Of a DNA stretch of 64,000 nucleotides, positions 12,375 through 25,926 are shown piece by piece (position 1 is the first letter of the stretch; each line of letters starts with the position of its first letter). Under the pieces are notes generated by a model. The model was not told where the DNA came from, made no database searches, and worked only from the letters and a program-made list of their open reading frames with translations. Source of the stretch: Pegea sp. RAD2-039 (lineage: Eukaryota > Chordata > Thaliacea > Salpida > Salpidae); contig JAQGEQ010000335.1 of assembly GCA_034620365.1 (NCBI GenBank), forward strand, positions 186,001 to 250,000, in the 5' to 3' direction. Made by a program: the position numbers and the translations under genes.

Positions 12375-12865
12375 ATATTTCGAAACTAAATTGGTTATAA
12401 TATTTACATTCACAAGAGACTTTAAAAAATACAAAATTGAACAAACTGAACTTAATCTGGTAAGAAATTAATTTGAATATTATAGAAATGAAGTTTATTG
12501 TTTCCATCTTTCCATTAAGAATTATAATAAGATTTTATTTGTAAAATATTTACCAATCAGTGAAAAGTAAAATAATCCCAAATAAAATTAGTTCTATTAA
12601 TTAAAAATTATTAATAATTATAAACTGATTTTATACTGATGTCAGAAAAACTACATTAAAAGTTCAAGGACAAGATCTTAAACAAAGTTACCTCGACAAA
12701 ATCCAAATAGCATCTCTGAGATTGGAATCTGAAACTAAAAAGTTTCAACTCAAAATTGATTTGAATTAAATTTTAACAGTTTGTTTTATCTAAATAATAA
12801 ATTGGAACAAATAACAAACATTGATTCGCAAATAAACTCTTATCAAAGTTAGTGATCAAATATTA

Positions 12866-13047
12866 TCAACTTGAATCATCTGATAAACTTATCCAAAGAT
12901 ATTTTAATCTCTCATTAAATATTTTTTGAGTAAAATCATAAAATATTTGTTCATATTTTAAAGGTCTTTCGAGAAAACATCTCCGCGATTCTTCATTCAT
13001 TTCGCGAAGATTTTTGGTTCTCGTCAACACATGAGCGTCTTGAATAT
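12866..13047 (-). other. Possible exon downstream of K2, unrecognised
   Basis: After a TTTTGTAG acceptor-like site the minus strand reads open for about 60 codons, beginning DIQDAHVLTRTKNLREMN and ending SLSDDSS before a stop. The equivalent behind K4 (22140-21986) reads DIREVQVSTETKKLRKMN and also ends at a stop. Conserved charged residues and an in-frame length change between the copies hint at coding. No upstream exon in the right phase is clear, and behind K1 the frame is lost. The family is unknown. Confidence 0.25.
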
Positions 13048-14048
13048 CTACAAAATTTATCAATCAATGACTTCATCACTACTAGAGTCCTCAAACTACT
13101 TTTTTCTTCCAAATAGCAACAGCACCTTTGAAGTAAGATGAAAGTAAATGTTTTAGAAACTAGATTCTAGAAGTTAGTGATCAAATGTTAATGGCAAAAT
13201 TATTAAACAATTAATCAATGTTATAAGATAAAAACATCAGCTGATATAAATAATATAAAAATTCTTCCGAAAACTACATAACAAATATAATCAAAAAAAT
13301 TAATTACAAAATATATCCATATAGTTTATTATATAACTTATTTCGATGCTTGATAAAACTAATAAAATTATTATATATTTTATGAAACCAACTTAAGCTG
13401 ATGATTCATATAATTAAAAATTGTAATAGATAAATAGAAAGATAAATCTGACTTCAATACTATAATTGGATGAAAAACCTTTTAAAAATCACTTTAAAAT
13501 GAAAATAAAGTTCTTTACATTTTGTTAAAAGTTGATAAGAAATAATTAAAAATTTGCTACAAAATATTTACAAAATCTATCAAGTTCAAAAAGCTACTTA
13601 AAAAAGTTAATAAATTTATGAATTAAAATGATCTCAATGAAATCAAATAATATGTTGGGTTAGATAATCGAAGATACAAGAAAAATGAATCTCTGTAAAA
13701 GTGATCTTCATTCTTTACTCTTTTATTTTAAATCTTAGATTATTAATAAATGTTTTAATTTCACAGAATTTGTTTCTTATTAGACAAAAAATCTGTTAAC
13801 AATTTAATGAACTTCAATTTCTAAATAACTTCAAACAAAAAAGATCTGATTTGATGATTAAAATAAATCTCTAAATTCTAACAAACTTGTTTATATTTTG
13901 TAAAGTATCAAACTATTAAAAAATATGAAAATATTCATGTAAGAACATTTTGATTTTATTCTAAATGTTTTTCTAGATAAACATGACCTCAAAAGCAACT
14001 TTATACTGAAAATAAGCTTCATAGCAATGTAGTGATAAAATTTATTTA

Positions 14049-16940
14049 TTAAAATGGGAAATTTACACATATGTCAGGTACACATGGTTGATAGCTGACT
14101 ATGACTTCACTAATCAATTCATTCGTTCTTGCAACTTCTTTCCATTCGTTTGTTACTTCATTGTAACATTCGACAGTTTTAACATCTTCTAGACCATCTT
14201 GACTTATATGAGAATAACCTCCTGAAACAATCAACCAGTTCATCGCAAGTATGCAAATTATTTTAAACATCATAAAAATGTTATTAAAAAGTTTTTCAAT
14301 TCCAAACATAAGAAAAGTTTTACCAAAAACATAAATCTTCTTATTACAGACAACAGCTCTTGGGCATCTTCTTGCATATTTCATACTTGCTACGAATTGC
14401 CAATTATCATTGAGGACATCGTATCTTTCAACAGTCTTTAAATATTCTCCGTCATTCCAACCACCAATGGCGTAGAGATAGTTGCCAAGCGTGACTACAC
14501 CTTTAATGATTTTAAAATTAGTTGTCATCAAAAGATCAAAACGTCATCGTGGCGTCATCAGCAACTACCTGGATCACTTCGAGGAGTCAACATCCATTTT
14601 GAAAAACTCCAAACGTCTCTCTGTGGATCATATTTATCCACAAAAGTAACTGAGTGACCAAAATCTTCACCACCGACCACATACAACATCCGATTGAAGA
14701 CAGCACAACCGCAAGATTCACAAGGTCTATTTAATGAAGCTTTTTGCCTCCATTTATCAGTGATCGGATAGTATCTGGTAATAACATAATAGTTTTTGGC
14801 AAATGAAGTTTTGGTTGAAATGTCAGTTCATCACTCACTTCATCAATCTGCTTATTTCAAAAGAATTGGAATCATCAGCATCTGCTTCAGAATCATAAAA
14901 ATCTTCAAGAACGTATAATGCTTTATTAAGAACTTCCATTTTCGGCATACGCAACTCATCGTCTAAACGTTTGCACTTCTTCCACTCATTTAAAATTGGG
15001 TCGTATCTAGAAATGTGATGACGTCATATTTAGTTTGCAGTGATGATGTCATCATTTGCTTCATGTTTCTAACCTTTCCATATCACCATTAAACCTTAAC
15101 ATATAAATGAAACCGTTGATGACAACAGATCTTGAAATATTTCGAAGACACATCTTTGGAAGTTTAAACCAAACATCTGTTTCAGACAAACGGAACTTTA
15201 CACTTTCCAAAGATTTCTCATCAGATCTAAAAGATTCACCAGTGATGTACATCACCTGTGACGTCATATGTCAGTGGTTGAAGTGAAAAGTATTTAATTA
15301 AATAATCTTACCTGCCGAATATCAAGTTGTCTTTGCTTACTTTCAATTGGAATGAAAGCGTTGAGGTCATCAAGGACCTTGCTGAGATATCCATAACAAG
15401 TATCTTTAATTACTTGACATTTTTTTAATTTCATCGAAATAAAATTTGGATTTATCAAATGGCAACGTACCTAGAGAAATCACAATTCTATACTCACAAG
15501 TCTACAACTTTATAGTTTCTAATTACTTACGTTCTTAATTAACTTATTTAAGTAATGTTTTCTTGAAGTTAAATCATATTTGATCCAATCTAGAAGAGCA
15601 TTGAATATTTGGGATTCACAAATCACATGAAGCTCATCTTTAGAAATTATTTTAGAAATTACCGAGTCTGGTTGTAATTTGAATTCTTCAGTTTTCGAAA
15701 TCTGGTAAATATCATGAGATCAATCAAAAATTTTTTCTTATTAATTATGAAAAGAACCAAATCAGTAGAAATAACGAAGCAAGGAAATATTTCATAAATA
15801 TTTAATTTTGATGAAGTAGAAAAAATCTTTTTACTTAAAATGTTTTAGCCAAGAAAATAACATTTCTCTATTTTCTTACTTCTATAAAATTTTTTCCAAT
15901 AAATTTTTCTATTTTCGTTGAAAGCTCCAAAAATCCATATTTCTCAGCAAATGTTGCAAATTTGAAGCAGTTGGAAATCTCTATTTGACTTTCCAAAAAG
16001 CTGTATTTGATAAAGTAAAGTTACAAAAACTATCGAAAGAAACTGATTTATAAAACTAACTTACTTGCTACATAACTTCTCTAAACCATTTATTTGAAAC
16101 ATGGAATCTGTGATCATCAGTTTCTCAACATTTTCTTCATTGATTTCTATTTCTTTTGAGTAAACATATTCTAGAAGATCAGAGAATACATTTGGGTCAA
16201 CCTCATTTATGGTAACTTCCCGAGAATATGATTCTTTAAATCCACCTTAATAAGTTCAAATAGTTTTTGTGTTCATATATTCAGTTATTTTACAACTGAA
16301 GTTAAATCTTGAATCTAACTTACCACAAAACATATCTTCAAAATAAATTGAAGCAGCAGCTAATATTACTTTGTGACAACTGAAAGTTCTTTCCAAACCA
16401 TCTAAATTTACTTTGATGGTAACATCACAAAGCTGAGAAGTTTGACGAAAGCAATTTAGTTTCAATCGAAGATTTGTACAATTATCAACTTCCCAAACTT
16501 TACCTCTAAAAACATCAAAATTAAAATTTACTTTAGTATCTAATCACAAATAAAAAATTAGAAGAAACAAATAAGTTACATAAAAATAAAAAAGTGAACA
16601 ATTAAAATTACAAATACTTATTTCAGTTCTTAAATTGATAATTAAGAAAAACAATAAAATTAAAATTCTTCTAAATGATTGAGTAACACTAAAATGACTC
16701 TAAAACAAATTAGAAATATAATAATTACAAGTTAAAATTGATAAAATTTAAATTATTAATCTTTTTAGATGAAACATAAATAATTTCAAATCTGGGTTTA
16801 TTTTAAATAAAAAATAAATTTAAAGTAAGTTTACTTAGCTAACAATTTTAAGTCAAGACACGAAATTCTACTAACCTTTTATCATCTGTAGGTGGCATAA
16901 TTGAATCGAAAACAACTTTTTTATTTGATCTATCTACCAT
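14049..16940 (-). CDS. BTB-BACK-Kelch protein K2 (putative CUL3 substrate adaptor)
   Basis: The 11 minus-strand exons are 16940-16876, 16505-16324, 16245-16065, 16000-15880, 15701-15531, 15470-15312, 15255-15074, 15006-14839, 14774-14569, 14500-14324 and 14221-14049. Lengths equal those of K1 exon by exon, giving 594 residues with no stop. The start reads MVDRSNKKVVFDSIM. It differs from K1 by scattered substitutions (for example KYYPITDKW for KYDPITDKW, and GKVWEVDN for GEVWEADN). It shares the long acidic loop in the second Kelch blade (about 20 residues, DSEADADDSN) found otherwise only in K1. The inverted arrangement would allow gene conversion with K1. Role by family as for K1; expression is unknown. 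Confidence 0.9.
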
Positions 16941-17014
16941 TTTGATGTAATTAACAAGTTTAGAAAATCTACCAACTGTTGATGTTATATAAATGAATTA
17001 ACTGATTTATATAA
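16941..17014 (-). promoter_or_regulatory. Conserved proximal promoter block of K2
   Basis: This is the inverted counterpart of the K1 block, with 'ttatataaat' TATA-like sequence and the 'catcaacagttggtagat' element just before the K2 start. The assignment rests on conservation among the copies only. Confidence 0.45.
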
Positions 17015-17179
17015 ACATTTTAATATTAAAACTACCAAATAAATCGAAGTATCGGATAAATAAACTTGGATAAATAATAAATAATCTTAAAAGAAAAAAT
17101 GTATTTGAATTAAATATTAGCAATTTTTTGAAAACTTTTAAAAGGAATTTTTAGAAGTGATGAAAACTTTACAGTTTCA

Positions 17180-18330
17180 ACTTGTAACAGTAAAACGCCG
17201 AACATATTTTGATAGAAACTAATTATTATAATCATAAACTACCAAAGTTAAATTAGTTAAAATTAAATACAAAAATATAGAATGATTATCAAAATAAATT
17301 ATAAAAACAATTCAATCAATTAGCATTATTTAAATAAAAAAAAAATATTTTATCAACAAAACTAAAATTTTCAATAAAATAATTAGAAACGTTTGATATA
17401 AAAACTAAAATTTCGAAAAAGATTAATGAATATTTTTTTCCAAAAATTAAAAAAAATAGTAGATAAAACAAAACGATGATAAATTTTTCAATGAAGGTAA
17501 AGATAACTCTTATAAAGAGATTTATTCAAAGTAATAAGAAGGTGACTAACAATAATGATAATATAAATGAGTAATTACAACCTTTATCAAAAACATAAAA
17601 AAATCATCAGGAAAAATAAAATATTTCGAAATTAGAAAAACCTAAATTGCTAAAATACGATAAATTTCATAAAAAGTAATAAATATTACTTTTTTACAAT
17701 TTTCATTATTATTAGAAGGATATTAGTGGGTTACAATAAAATGACTTGAAATTTTAATATACTCAATTATTAGGTTTTATAAACTGTGGAGGTAAATCTA
17801 ACCACTAATCTGTTAAACAAAGAGAAATATTTGTGGAAATAAAATAACTTTAGACAATTGATTGAATTTTAACCTACATAATCATCGTGATAGTTTTTAT
17901 AGTCTTTATTTCTAATTTCTTACTTTTTTTATCAAATAGTTTAGTAAACCATCTTACATTGATATGAGCTTATTACACTAAACTTTCTTAAGTAATGCTT
18001 TCATCAGCTTTCGAATACGAAGCTTTGACATAAAAAAACTGAAGTAATTACCACCTTTCAAACTTTATGCTTCCAGCATATTCACTTACCACTATAAATC
18101 TCTGATAATATTTGAAAAAGTTACAGATGCAAACATTTACGACCATGGACTTTCATTTTTGCACAATTCCTGAATACTTTATAGCCTCATAGGAACTCTT
18201 ATAAGAAATTTTTGTAAGTCAAATTCAGTTCTTGCTAAAATGTATTATTGTAAAAATATTAATTGAATTTAAACGTTTAATGACTGTCAATGCTGACCAA
18301 ATTATATATATATCAACTAAATATATTAAG
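17180..18330. repeat. Chimeric flank: two K5-flank segments joined
   Basis: Bases 17180-17655 match 29600-29100 inverted (the region upstream of K5; also 55330-54830). Bases 17690-18330 match 37840-37230 inverted (far downstream of K5; also 63640-62970). Near K5 these two segments lie about 8 kb apart with the gene between them, but here they abut at about 17655. This is the arrangement expected at the boundary between two tandem units. Confidence 0.7.
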
Positions 18331-20025
18331 CCGAAAAAACAACTAAAATATATCAACAAAATGAATGTTTAAAAACATTAATTTAACATAAAGTTGATAC
18401 TAGTATTTAAAATTTGAAACGGTTTTAGATACATAATCGTTGATATATTAATTGTATAAAATTTTGTTTTACTAAAAGGGTTAGTTACAAAGTTAGATTG
18501 AAGTATGATTGAAATGATAAATAGTATGTTTTAACTTCCTAAATGTCAGTGTAACAATCAATAATACGAAATTTATTAAATTATATGTTTTCTTTAGTTG
18601 CTATTTGACATCAATGTTCATTTAAACTGAAAGAATTTTGTAGTGATGAAAAAATATATCTAATCTGTTTGTAAATATAATCAAGTTTGACTTGAAAAAA
18701 ATCTTCTGTAAAAGAAAATTGTCAATATTTTCTAATTTGCAGTTTGTTTAACTGTTTTTATTCCATTTCTTGAATTTTTATGATGACGTTTCATAACATT
18801 TGATTTTACAAGAATTGCAACAAATAAATTATCTTCTATTATGTAGAATATTAAAAAGAATTAACTAATTAATAAAATTGTTATTCCTGATTTTATGATT
18901 CTGATTTCGTGACTACTATTTGACTACTTTATAACTTGATTACCATAGAAACAATAAAGAACTTGCATATTGCCTAATCTCGAAGAAATGTTAACCAAGT
19001 GATGGAAAAAAAGAGGTTCAAGAAGACATACGCGATCTAAATATCATGACATTAAGCAAAATCAAGGGTTACACTTCAATAATCATAAAAGAATTTCTTT
19101 TCCTAGCATCGTAGGCAAACCATTTTTTACTCACTTTGAAAGCTAATCAATAACCTGCTCGCGTTTAATTTCATGTTTGATTAAAAACAATCAATACTTA
19201 CTACTAATAAACACTAAACTTATTCAAATCTTTAAAAGTTTTAATTACGTTTATAATCCGAACTTACTAACCCAAAAATGCGGCCAAAATTATTATCACG
19301 AGTATATTACATTTACTGTGAAGCGTGAGGTCATTTCAAATACTGCATTACGAAATAAGCATTTTATCTTCTGTGTTAGATGAAAAATGCCAAAAAGAGG
19401 CTACTGTCTTTTTTCAGTTTTTTTACGTAGTTGTGTAAGGAATGTAAAATGCTCAATAAACCAAGTATAAGTAGTTTAGATTTACCAAGTACCAAGATAC
19501 ATGCGGAAACTAAGGACTTGTTTAAAAAGGTTAACCTCCTAAAAAAAGACTTGATAAATGAGATTCAAGCTTAGTAACTCTCATATGCTAATGTAACTAA
19601 AAGAAACTTTGAAATATCAAACTAAACCAAATATTCAAATTTCTTAAATAAAGAATAACTTCAAAACAAAATTCTCTAGCATCACCTAAACTATGTAAAC
19701 CCTGGCTGACATTACTGTAAAGAACTTTGAAAAAGAATCATCAACATCTCAAACTCTAAAACAGATGATCAAAGGAAGATTTTCAAACTTTCCTAAAGTC
19801 AGTGGAGGATAATGATCTTCTGAAAAAAATGACATCAATGCGTTCTACTAAGTCGGTTCAACATCTTTAAATAGAAAATCAAATCTACTAAATGTTTCAA
19901 ATGAATCAACGAGAAATAAACTGATAAAATCATAAAAACCTCAGCATCAGCATTTTCGAAAATCAACACGACATCAAAAGCAATTTTATACTGAAAATAA
20001 TCTTCACAGCAGTCTACTAGTAGAA
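18331..20025. other. Unique AT-rich region, no secure gene
   Basis: I see no paralogue elsewhere in the window. An ATG-initiated reading at 19449-19574 (+) gives 41 residues beginning MLNKPSISSLDLPSTKIH, with a lysine-rich helical end (DLFKKVNLLKKDLI). It could be a decayed gag or ORF1 fragment or chance. Other open stretches here are low-complexity. Confidence 0.3.
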
Positions 20026-20029
20026 TTTA

Positions 20030-20975
20030 TTTATTAAAATAGGAAATCTACACATATGTCGGGTACACATAGTTGATAGCTGACTATGAATTGATAAATC
20101 CATTCATTCGTTCTTGCAACTTCTTTCCATTCATTTGTTACTTCATTCTAACATTCAACAATTTGATCATCATCTCCACATAAACGTCCTGAAACAATCA
20201 ACAAACTAATCACAATTATGCAAATTATTGTAAACATCATAAAAATTTGATTAAAACGTTTTTCAATTCCAAACATAAGTTTTACTAAAAACATAAATCT
20301 TCTTATTAAAGACAACAGCGTTTGGTTCTTTTCTTGCAAATTTAATACTTGCTACAAACTCCCGATTATCATTGAGGACATCGTATCTTTCAACAGTCTT
20401 TAAAAATTCTCCGCCACTTCGACCACCAATGGCGTAGATATAACTGCCAGCAAAACTACAGCTTTGATCATTTAGAATTAGTTATCATCATAAAATCGAA
20501 ACATCATTACATATTCATTACAATAATATATAATAAATATATATAATTTAATATAATATAATGGAATAATCATTACATATTCAGCAAACTTTTAAAAACA
20601 TTCCTTTTTTGATCTCTATCAATATTGCAGACAACAGCAAATTATTGTTTATTATTCAAACAAACTGTAATGATTTTAGAATTATTTATCATCATAAAAT
20701 CAAAACGTTATCGTGATATCATCAGCAAATACTTGGTTTGTATCGAACTGTCAACATCGATTTTACAGAACTCCATGTGTTCCTAGGAATGTGTATTAAA
20801 AATCGAAGATACAATTTATTATCAATAACTCCCACTTTCGCATAACCTAATCCATCGTTTGAACTTTTGCACTTCTTCCACTCCTTTGAAATTGGGTCGT
20901 AACTAGAAATGTGATGACGTCATTCTTAGTTTGCAATGATGATGATGTCATCATTTGCTTCATGCTTCTAAATCA
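20030..20975 (-). pseudogene. K3: decayed Kelch gene 3' fragment
   Basis: Remnants of exons 8 to 11 of the Kelch gene remain: the last exon near 20040-20190, the exon 10 region near 20290-20475, exon 9 scraps near 20720-20780 and exon 8 near 20830-20905. The last exon carries an in-frame TAG where the other copies read VECYNE (VEC, stop, NE). AT-rich inserted sequence with partial internal duplication (about 20510-20710) splits the remainder. There is no BTB or BACK. The 'tgacgtca'-bearing intron is still visible at about 20905-20965. It is probably a relic of an older unit. Confidence 0.8.
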
Positions 20976-21985
20976 TTCTTAATTTGTTAAAAGGAGAAAT
21001 GATTTTTGTATTTTTGACCTTATAAGGCGTCAGGTGTTTGATAAGTAAAACTGTAATTTTAAATTAGAATCTTACCACTAGATATATTCTTATTTTTTAA
21101 TTTGTCTAAACACACTTATCTATTATTGAATCAAAATGTTTAATAAATAAATTTAAAATTAAAATATTACAATTGATAAAAAAGATGAAATGAAAAGATA
21201 TAAAGATTTTTGTTGATGAAAGCTTTCTTGATTGAGTTGATGATATAGAATTTAGAAGGTAGGTAGAATTGATTAAATGTTTACAGTTTGCTACATCATA
21301 AAGAGTCATTTGCTGAAAATCATAAACTAAATTGGTGCTGAAACATATCAACTTCAATTTAGGACATTGCATCTGTAAACTTCTAGTTACTTTTCTAAAA
21401 TTTTATCTCTTAGACTCATAGCATAATTCAATTAAATTTCTTTATATTTCGAAATTAAATTGGTTACAATAATTACATTCACAAGAGACTTTAGAAAATA
21501 GAAAATTGAATTAACTGAACTTAATATGGTTAGAAATTAATTTGAATTTTATAGAGATGAAATTTATTGTTTCCATCTTTCCATTTAGAACTAGAAAAAG
21601 ATTTTATTTGTAAATTATTTACTATTCAATGAAAAGTAAAATAATCCCAAATAAAATTAGTTCTAATAATTAAAAATTATTAATAATTATTATCTAATTT
21701 TATACTGTTGCCAGAAAAACTCCAGTGAAAGTCTAGGGACATGATCTTAAACAAAGTTACCTCGACAAAATCCGACTAGCATCTCTAAGATTGAAATCTG
21801 AAACTAAAAAGTTTTAACTCAAAATTGATTTGAATTATATTTTAACAGTTTGTTTTATTTAAATAATAAATTGGAACAAATAACTTGGATTTATTCGCAA
21901 ATAAACTCTTATCAAAGTTAGTGATCAAATATTATCATCAAATGTTATTAACTTGAATAGTCTGATAAAGTTATCTGGAAATATT
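20976..21985. other. AT-rich spacer, partly the repeated K2/K4 flank
   Basis: Bases 20976-21440 show no homologue here; an 88-codon minus-strand reading at 21106-21372 is low-complexity and I do not believe it codes. From about 21440 the sequence parallels 12375 onward. Confidence 0.35.
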
Positions 21986-23126
21986 TCATTCATTAAAAAT
22001 TTTTCGAGTAAATTCATAAGACATTTGTTCATATTTTAAATGTTCATATTTTAAAGGTCCTACGAAAAATAATCTCCGCGATTCTTCATTCATTTTGCGA
22101 AGCTTTTTCGTTTCCGTCGACACTTGAACTTCTCGAATATCTACAAAACAAATTAACCAATGACTTCATCACTACTAGAGTCCTCCACCTACTTTTTTCT
22201 TCCAAATAGCAACAGCATCTTTGAAGTAAGATGAAAGTAAATGTTTTAGAAGCTAGATTCTAGAAGTTAGTGATCAAACGTTATTAGCAAAATTATTAAA
22301 CAATTAATCAATCTCATTAGATAAAAACATCAGCTGATATAAATACTATAAAAATTCTGCTACAAAATAATTAACAAATATAATCTAAGAAAATATATCC
22401 ATATAGTTTATTAGATAACTTATTTCGATGATTGATAAAACTAATAAAATTAGTATATATTTTATGAAAGCAACTTAAGCTGACGATTCATATAATTAAA
22501 AGTTGTAATAGATAAATAGAAAGATAAATCTGACTTCAATACTATAATTGGATGAAAAACCTTATAAAAATCACTTTGAAATGAAAATAAATTTCTTTAC
22601 ATTTTGTTAAAGGTTGATGAAAAATAATTAAAAATTTGATACAAAATATTTACAAAATCTATCAAGTTCAAAAAGCTACTTAAAAAAGTTAATAAATTTA
22701 TGAATTAAAATGATCTAAATGAAATCAAATAATATGTTGGGTTAGATGGTCGAAGATACAAGAAAGATGAATCTCTGTAAATTAGATCTTCATTCTTTAC
22801 TCTTTTATCTTTAATCTTAGATTGTTAAAGTTTCAATTTCACAAAATTTGTTTCTTATTAGACAAAAAATTTGTTAACAATTTAATGAACTTTAATTTCT
22901 AAATAACTTCAAACAAAAAAGATCTGATTTGATGATTAAAATAAATCTCTAAATTCTAACAAATTTGTTTAAATTTTGTAAATTATCAAACAATTAAAAA
23001 ATATGAAAATATTCATGTAAGAACATTTTGATTTTATTCTAAATGTTTTTGTAAATAAACACGACCTCAAAAGCAACTTTATACTGAAAATAAGCTTCAC
23101 AGCAATGTAGTGATAACATTTGTTAA

Positions 23127-25926
23127 TTAAAATGGGAAATTTACACATATGTCAGGTACACATGGTTGATAGCTGACTATGACTTGATCAAACCTTTCAT
23201 TCGTTCTTGCAACTTCTTCCCATTCATTTGTTACTTCATTGTAACATTCGACAGTTTCAACATCTTCTACAACATCTTGATCATGTATGTAAAAAAAGCC
23301 TCATGAAACAATCAACAAGCTCATTACAATTATGCAAATTATTGTAAACATCATAAAAATTTTATTAAAAAGTTTTTCAATTCCAAACATAAGAAAAGTT
23401 TTACCAAAAACATAAATCTTCTTATTAAAGACAACAGCTTCTGGGCATCCTCTTGCATACTTCATACTTGCTACAAATTCCCAATTATCATTGAGGACAT
23501 CGTATCTTTCAACAGTCTTAAAACCTTCTTTGTAATTCCCACCACCAACGGCGTAGATATAGTTGCCAGGCGTGACTATAGCTTTAATGATTTTAAAATT
23601 AGTAATCATCATAAGATCAAAACGTCATCGTGACGTCATCAGCAAGTACCTGGTCCACTTCGTGTCAACATCGATTTTACAGAACTCCATTCGTCCCTCT
23701 GTGGATCATATTTATCCACACGAGCAACTGGGATAAAGAGTTCTTCATCACCACCGACAGCATACAACATCCGGTTGAAGACAGTACAGCCGAAAAATTC
23801 ACGAAATGCGTCACGATATCTTAGAATTAGTGAAGCTCTTTGCGTCCATTCATCAGTGATCGGATCGTATTTGCTAATAACATAATAGTTTTTGGAATAT
23901 GAAGTTTTGGTTGAAATCTCATTTCATCACTCACTTCATAAATATGTTTTCATCACCACCTTGAAAAAGATACAATTCATTATCAATAACTTCAATTTTC
24001 GGCAAACACAATTTAACGTCTAAACTTTTGCACTTCTTCCACTCATTTGAAATTGGGTCGTATCTAGAAATGTGATGACGTCATATTTAGTTTGCAATGA
24101 TGGTGTCATCATTTGCCACATGTTTCTAACCTTTCCATATCACCATTTTCCTTTAACATATAAATGAAACCGTTGATGACAACAGATCTTGATGTATTTC
24201 CAAGACACAGCTTCGGAAGTTTAAACCAAGCATCCGTTTCAGACAAACGGAACTTTGCACTTTTCAAAGATTTCTCATCAGATCTATCAGATCTATCAAT
24301 GATGTAGATCACCTGTGACGTCATATATCATTCGTTGAGGTGAAAAGTATTTAATTAATTAATCTTACCTGCCGAATATCAAGTTGTCTTGGCTTACTTT
24401 CAATTTGGATGAAAGCCTTGAGGTCTTTGAGGACCTTGCTGAGATATTCATAACAAGTATCTCTAATTACATCACAACTTTCTAATTTCATCGAAATAAA
24501 ATTTGGTTTTATCAAATGGCAACGTACCTAGAGAAATCACAATTTTATATTCACAAGTCTACAACTTTATAGTTTCTAATTACTTACGTTCTTAATTAAC
24601 TTATTTAAGTAATGTTTTCTTGAAGTTAAATCATATTTGATCCAATCTAAAAGAGCATTGAATATTTGGGATTCACAAATCACATGAAGCTCATCTCTAG
24701 AAATTATTTTAGAAATTACAGAGTCTGGTTGTAATTTGAATTCTTCACTTTTAGAAATCTGGTAAATATCATGAGATCAGGGAAAAAATTGTTCTTTTTA
24801 AATATGAAAAGAACAAAATCAGTAGAAATAACGAAGCAAGTAAATATTTCATAAATATTTAAGTTTGATGAAGTAGAAAAAATCTTTCTACTTAAAATGT
24901 TTTAGCCAAGAAAATAACATTTCTCTATTTTCTTACTTCTATAAAGTTTTTTCCAATAAATTTTTCTATTTTTGTTGAAAGCTCCAAAAATCCATAATTC
25001 TCAGCAAATGTTGAAAATTCGAAGCAGTTTGAAATCTTTATTTTACTTTCCAAAAAGCTGTAATTAATAAAGTATAATTACAAAAAACTATTGAAAGAAA
25101 CTGATTTATAAAACTAGCTTACTTGCTACATAAATTATCTAAACCATTTATTTGAAATATGGAATCTGCGATCATCAGTTTCTCAACGTTTTCTTCATTT
25201 AATTTTATTTTTTTTGAGTAAATGTATTCTAGAAGATTAGAGAATACTTTTGGGTCTACCTTATATATGGTAACTTCCCGAGAATATGATTCTTTAAATC
25301 CACCTTAACAAATTCAAATAGTTTTTTGTTGATATATTCAGTTATTTTCAGTTGAATGTTGAATCTAACTTACGACAAAACATAGCTTTAAAAAAAGGTG
25401 AAGCAGCAGCTAATATTACTTTGTGACAATTGAAACTTCTTTCCAAACCATCCAAATTTACTTTGATGGTAACGTCACAAATCTGAGAAGTTTGACGAAA
25501 ACCATTTAGTTTGAATTGACGAAGATTGGTATAATTATTGATTTCCGAAATTTCTTCTCTAAAATGATCAAATCAGAATAACAAAACAGGAAGTAGAAGA
25601 AACAAATAAATTATATGAAAATACAAAAAACTGAATAATTAAATTCGTAATACTTAATTCAGTTGTTATATTAAACAATAAAATTAAGATTCTTCGAAAT
25701 GATTGAGTAATAATAAATCACTCTAAAACAGATTAAAAATATAACAATTGAAAGTTAAAGATAATAAAATTTAAGTTAATAATATCTATCTACATGCAAG
25801 GTAAATAGTTTTTTAATCTGATTTTATTTTAACACAAAATTCTACTAACCTTTTATCATCTGTAGGTGGCATAATTGAATCGAAAACAACTTTGTTATTT
25901 GATCTATTGGTAGTAATTGGTAGCAT
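23127..25926 (-). CDS. BTB-BACK-Kelch protein K4 (putative CUL3 substrate adaptor)
   Basis: Exons are 25926-25850, 25558-25374, 25303-25123, 25057-24937, 24758-24588, 24527-24369, 24312-24131, 24063-23935, 23873-23650, 23581-23405 and 23299-23127. They total 1779 nt, or 592 residues, without a stop. The N-terminus is four codons longer than in its relatives (MLPITTNRSNNK). Two acceptors have lost the ancestral AG: before exon 9 the usable AG is 3 bases upstream (ttattag), and before exon 11 it is 3 bases downstream (catgag). Both keep the frame. Loops differ from the other copies (QGGDENIFMNK; ILRYRDAFREFF; GGDEELFIPVAR; GGGNYKEGF). I read it as functional, but if the shifted acceptors are not used it would be a pseudogene. 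Confidence 0.75.

Larger units (their letters stand above)
12375..17180. repeat. K2 block, directly repeated as the K4 block
   Basis: From about 12375 ('tttcgaaactaaattgg') the sequence runs collinear with about 21440-26000, including 3' flank, the Kelch gene and promoter, with small indels. Its right part (about 13060-17180) is also the inverted copy of 1-4133. The K2 block is therefore related to K4 in direct orientation and to K1 in inverted orientation. Confidence 0.8.

Noticed and set aside
12301-12507. 68-codon minus-strand frame rich in Phe and Ile
   Set aside because: AT-rich chance frame; the direct-repeat counterpart near 21440-21540 is not kept open.
18304-18345. AT-dinucleotide run as a functional microsatellite
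   Set aside because: Short and imperfect, unremarkable in such AT-rich DNA.
21106-21372. 88-codon minus-strand frame
   Set aside because: Low-complexity AT-rich composition, no homologue in the repeated blocks, no recognisable domain.
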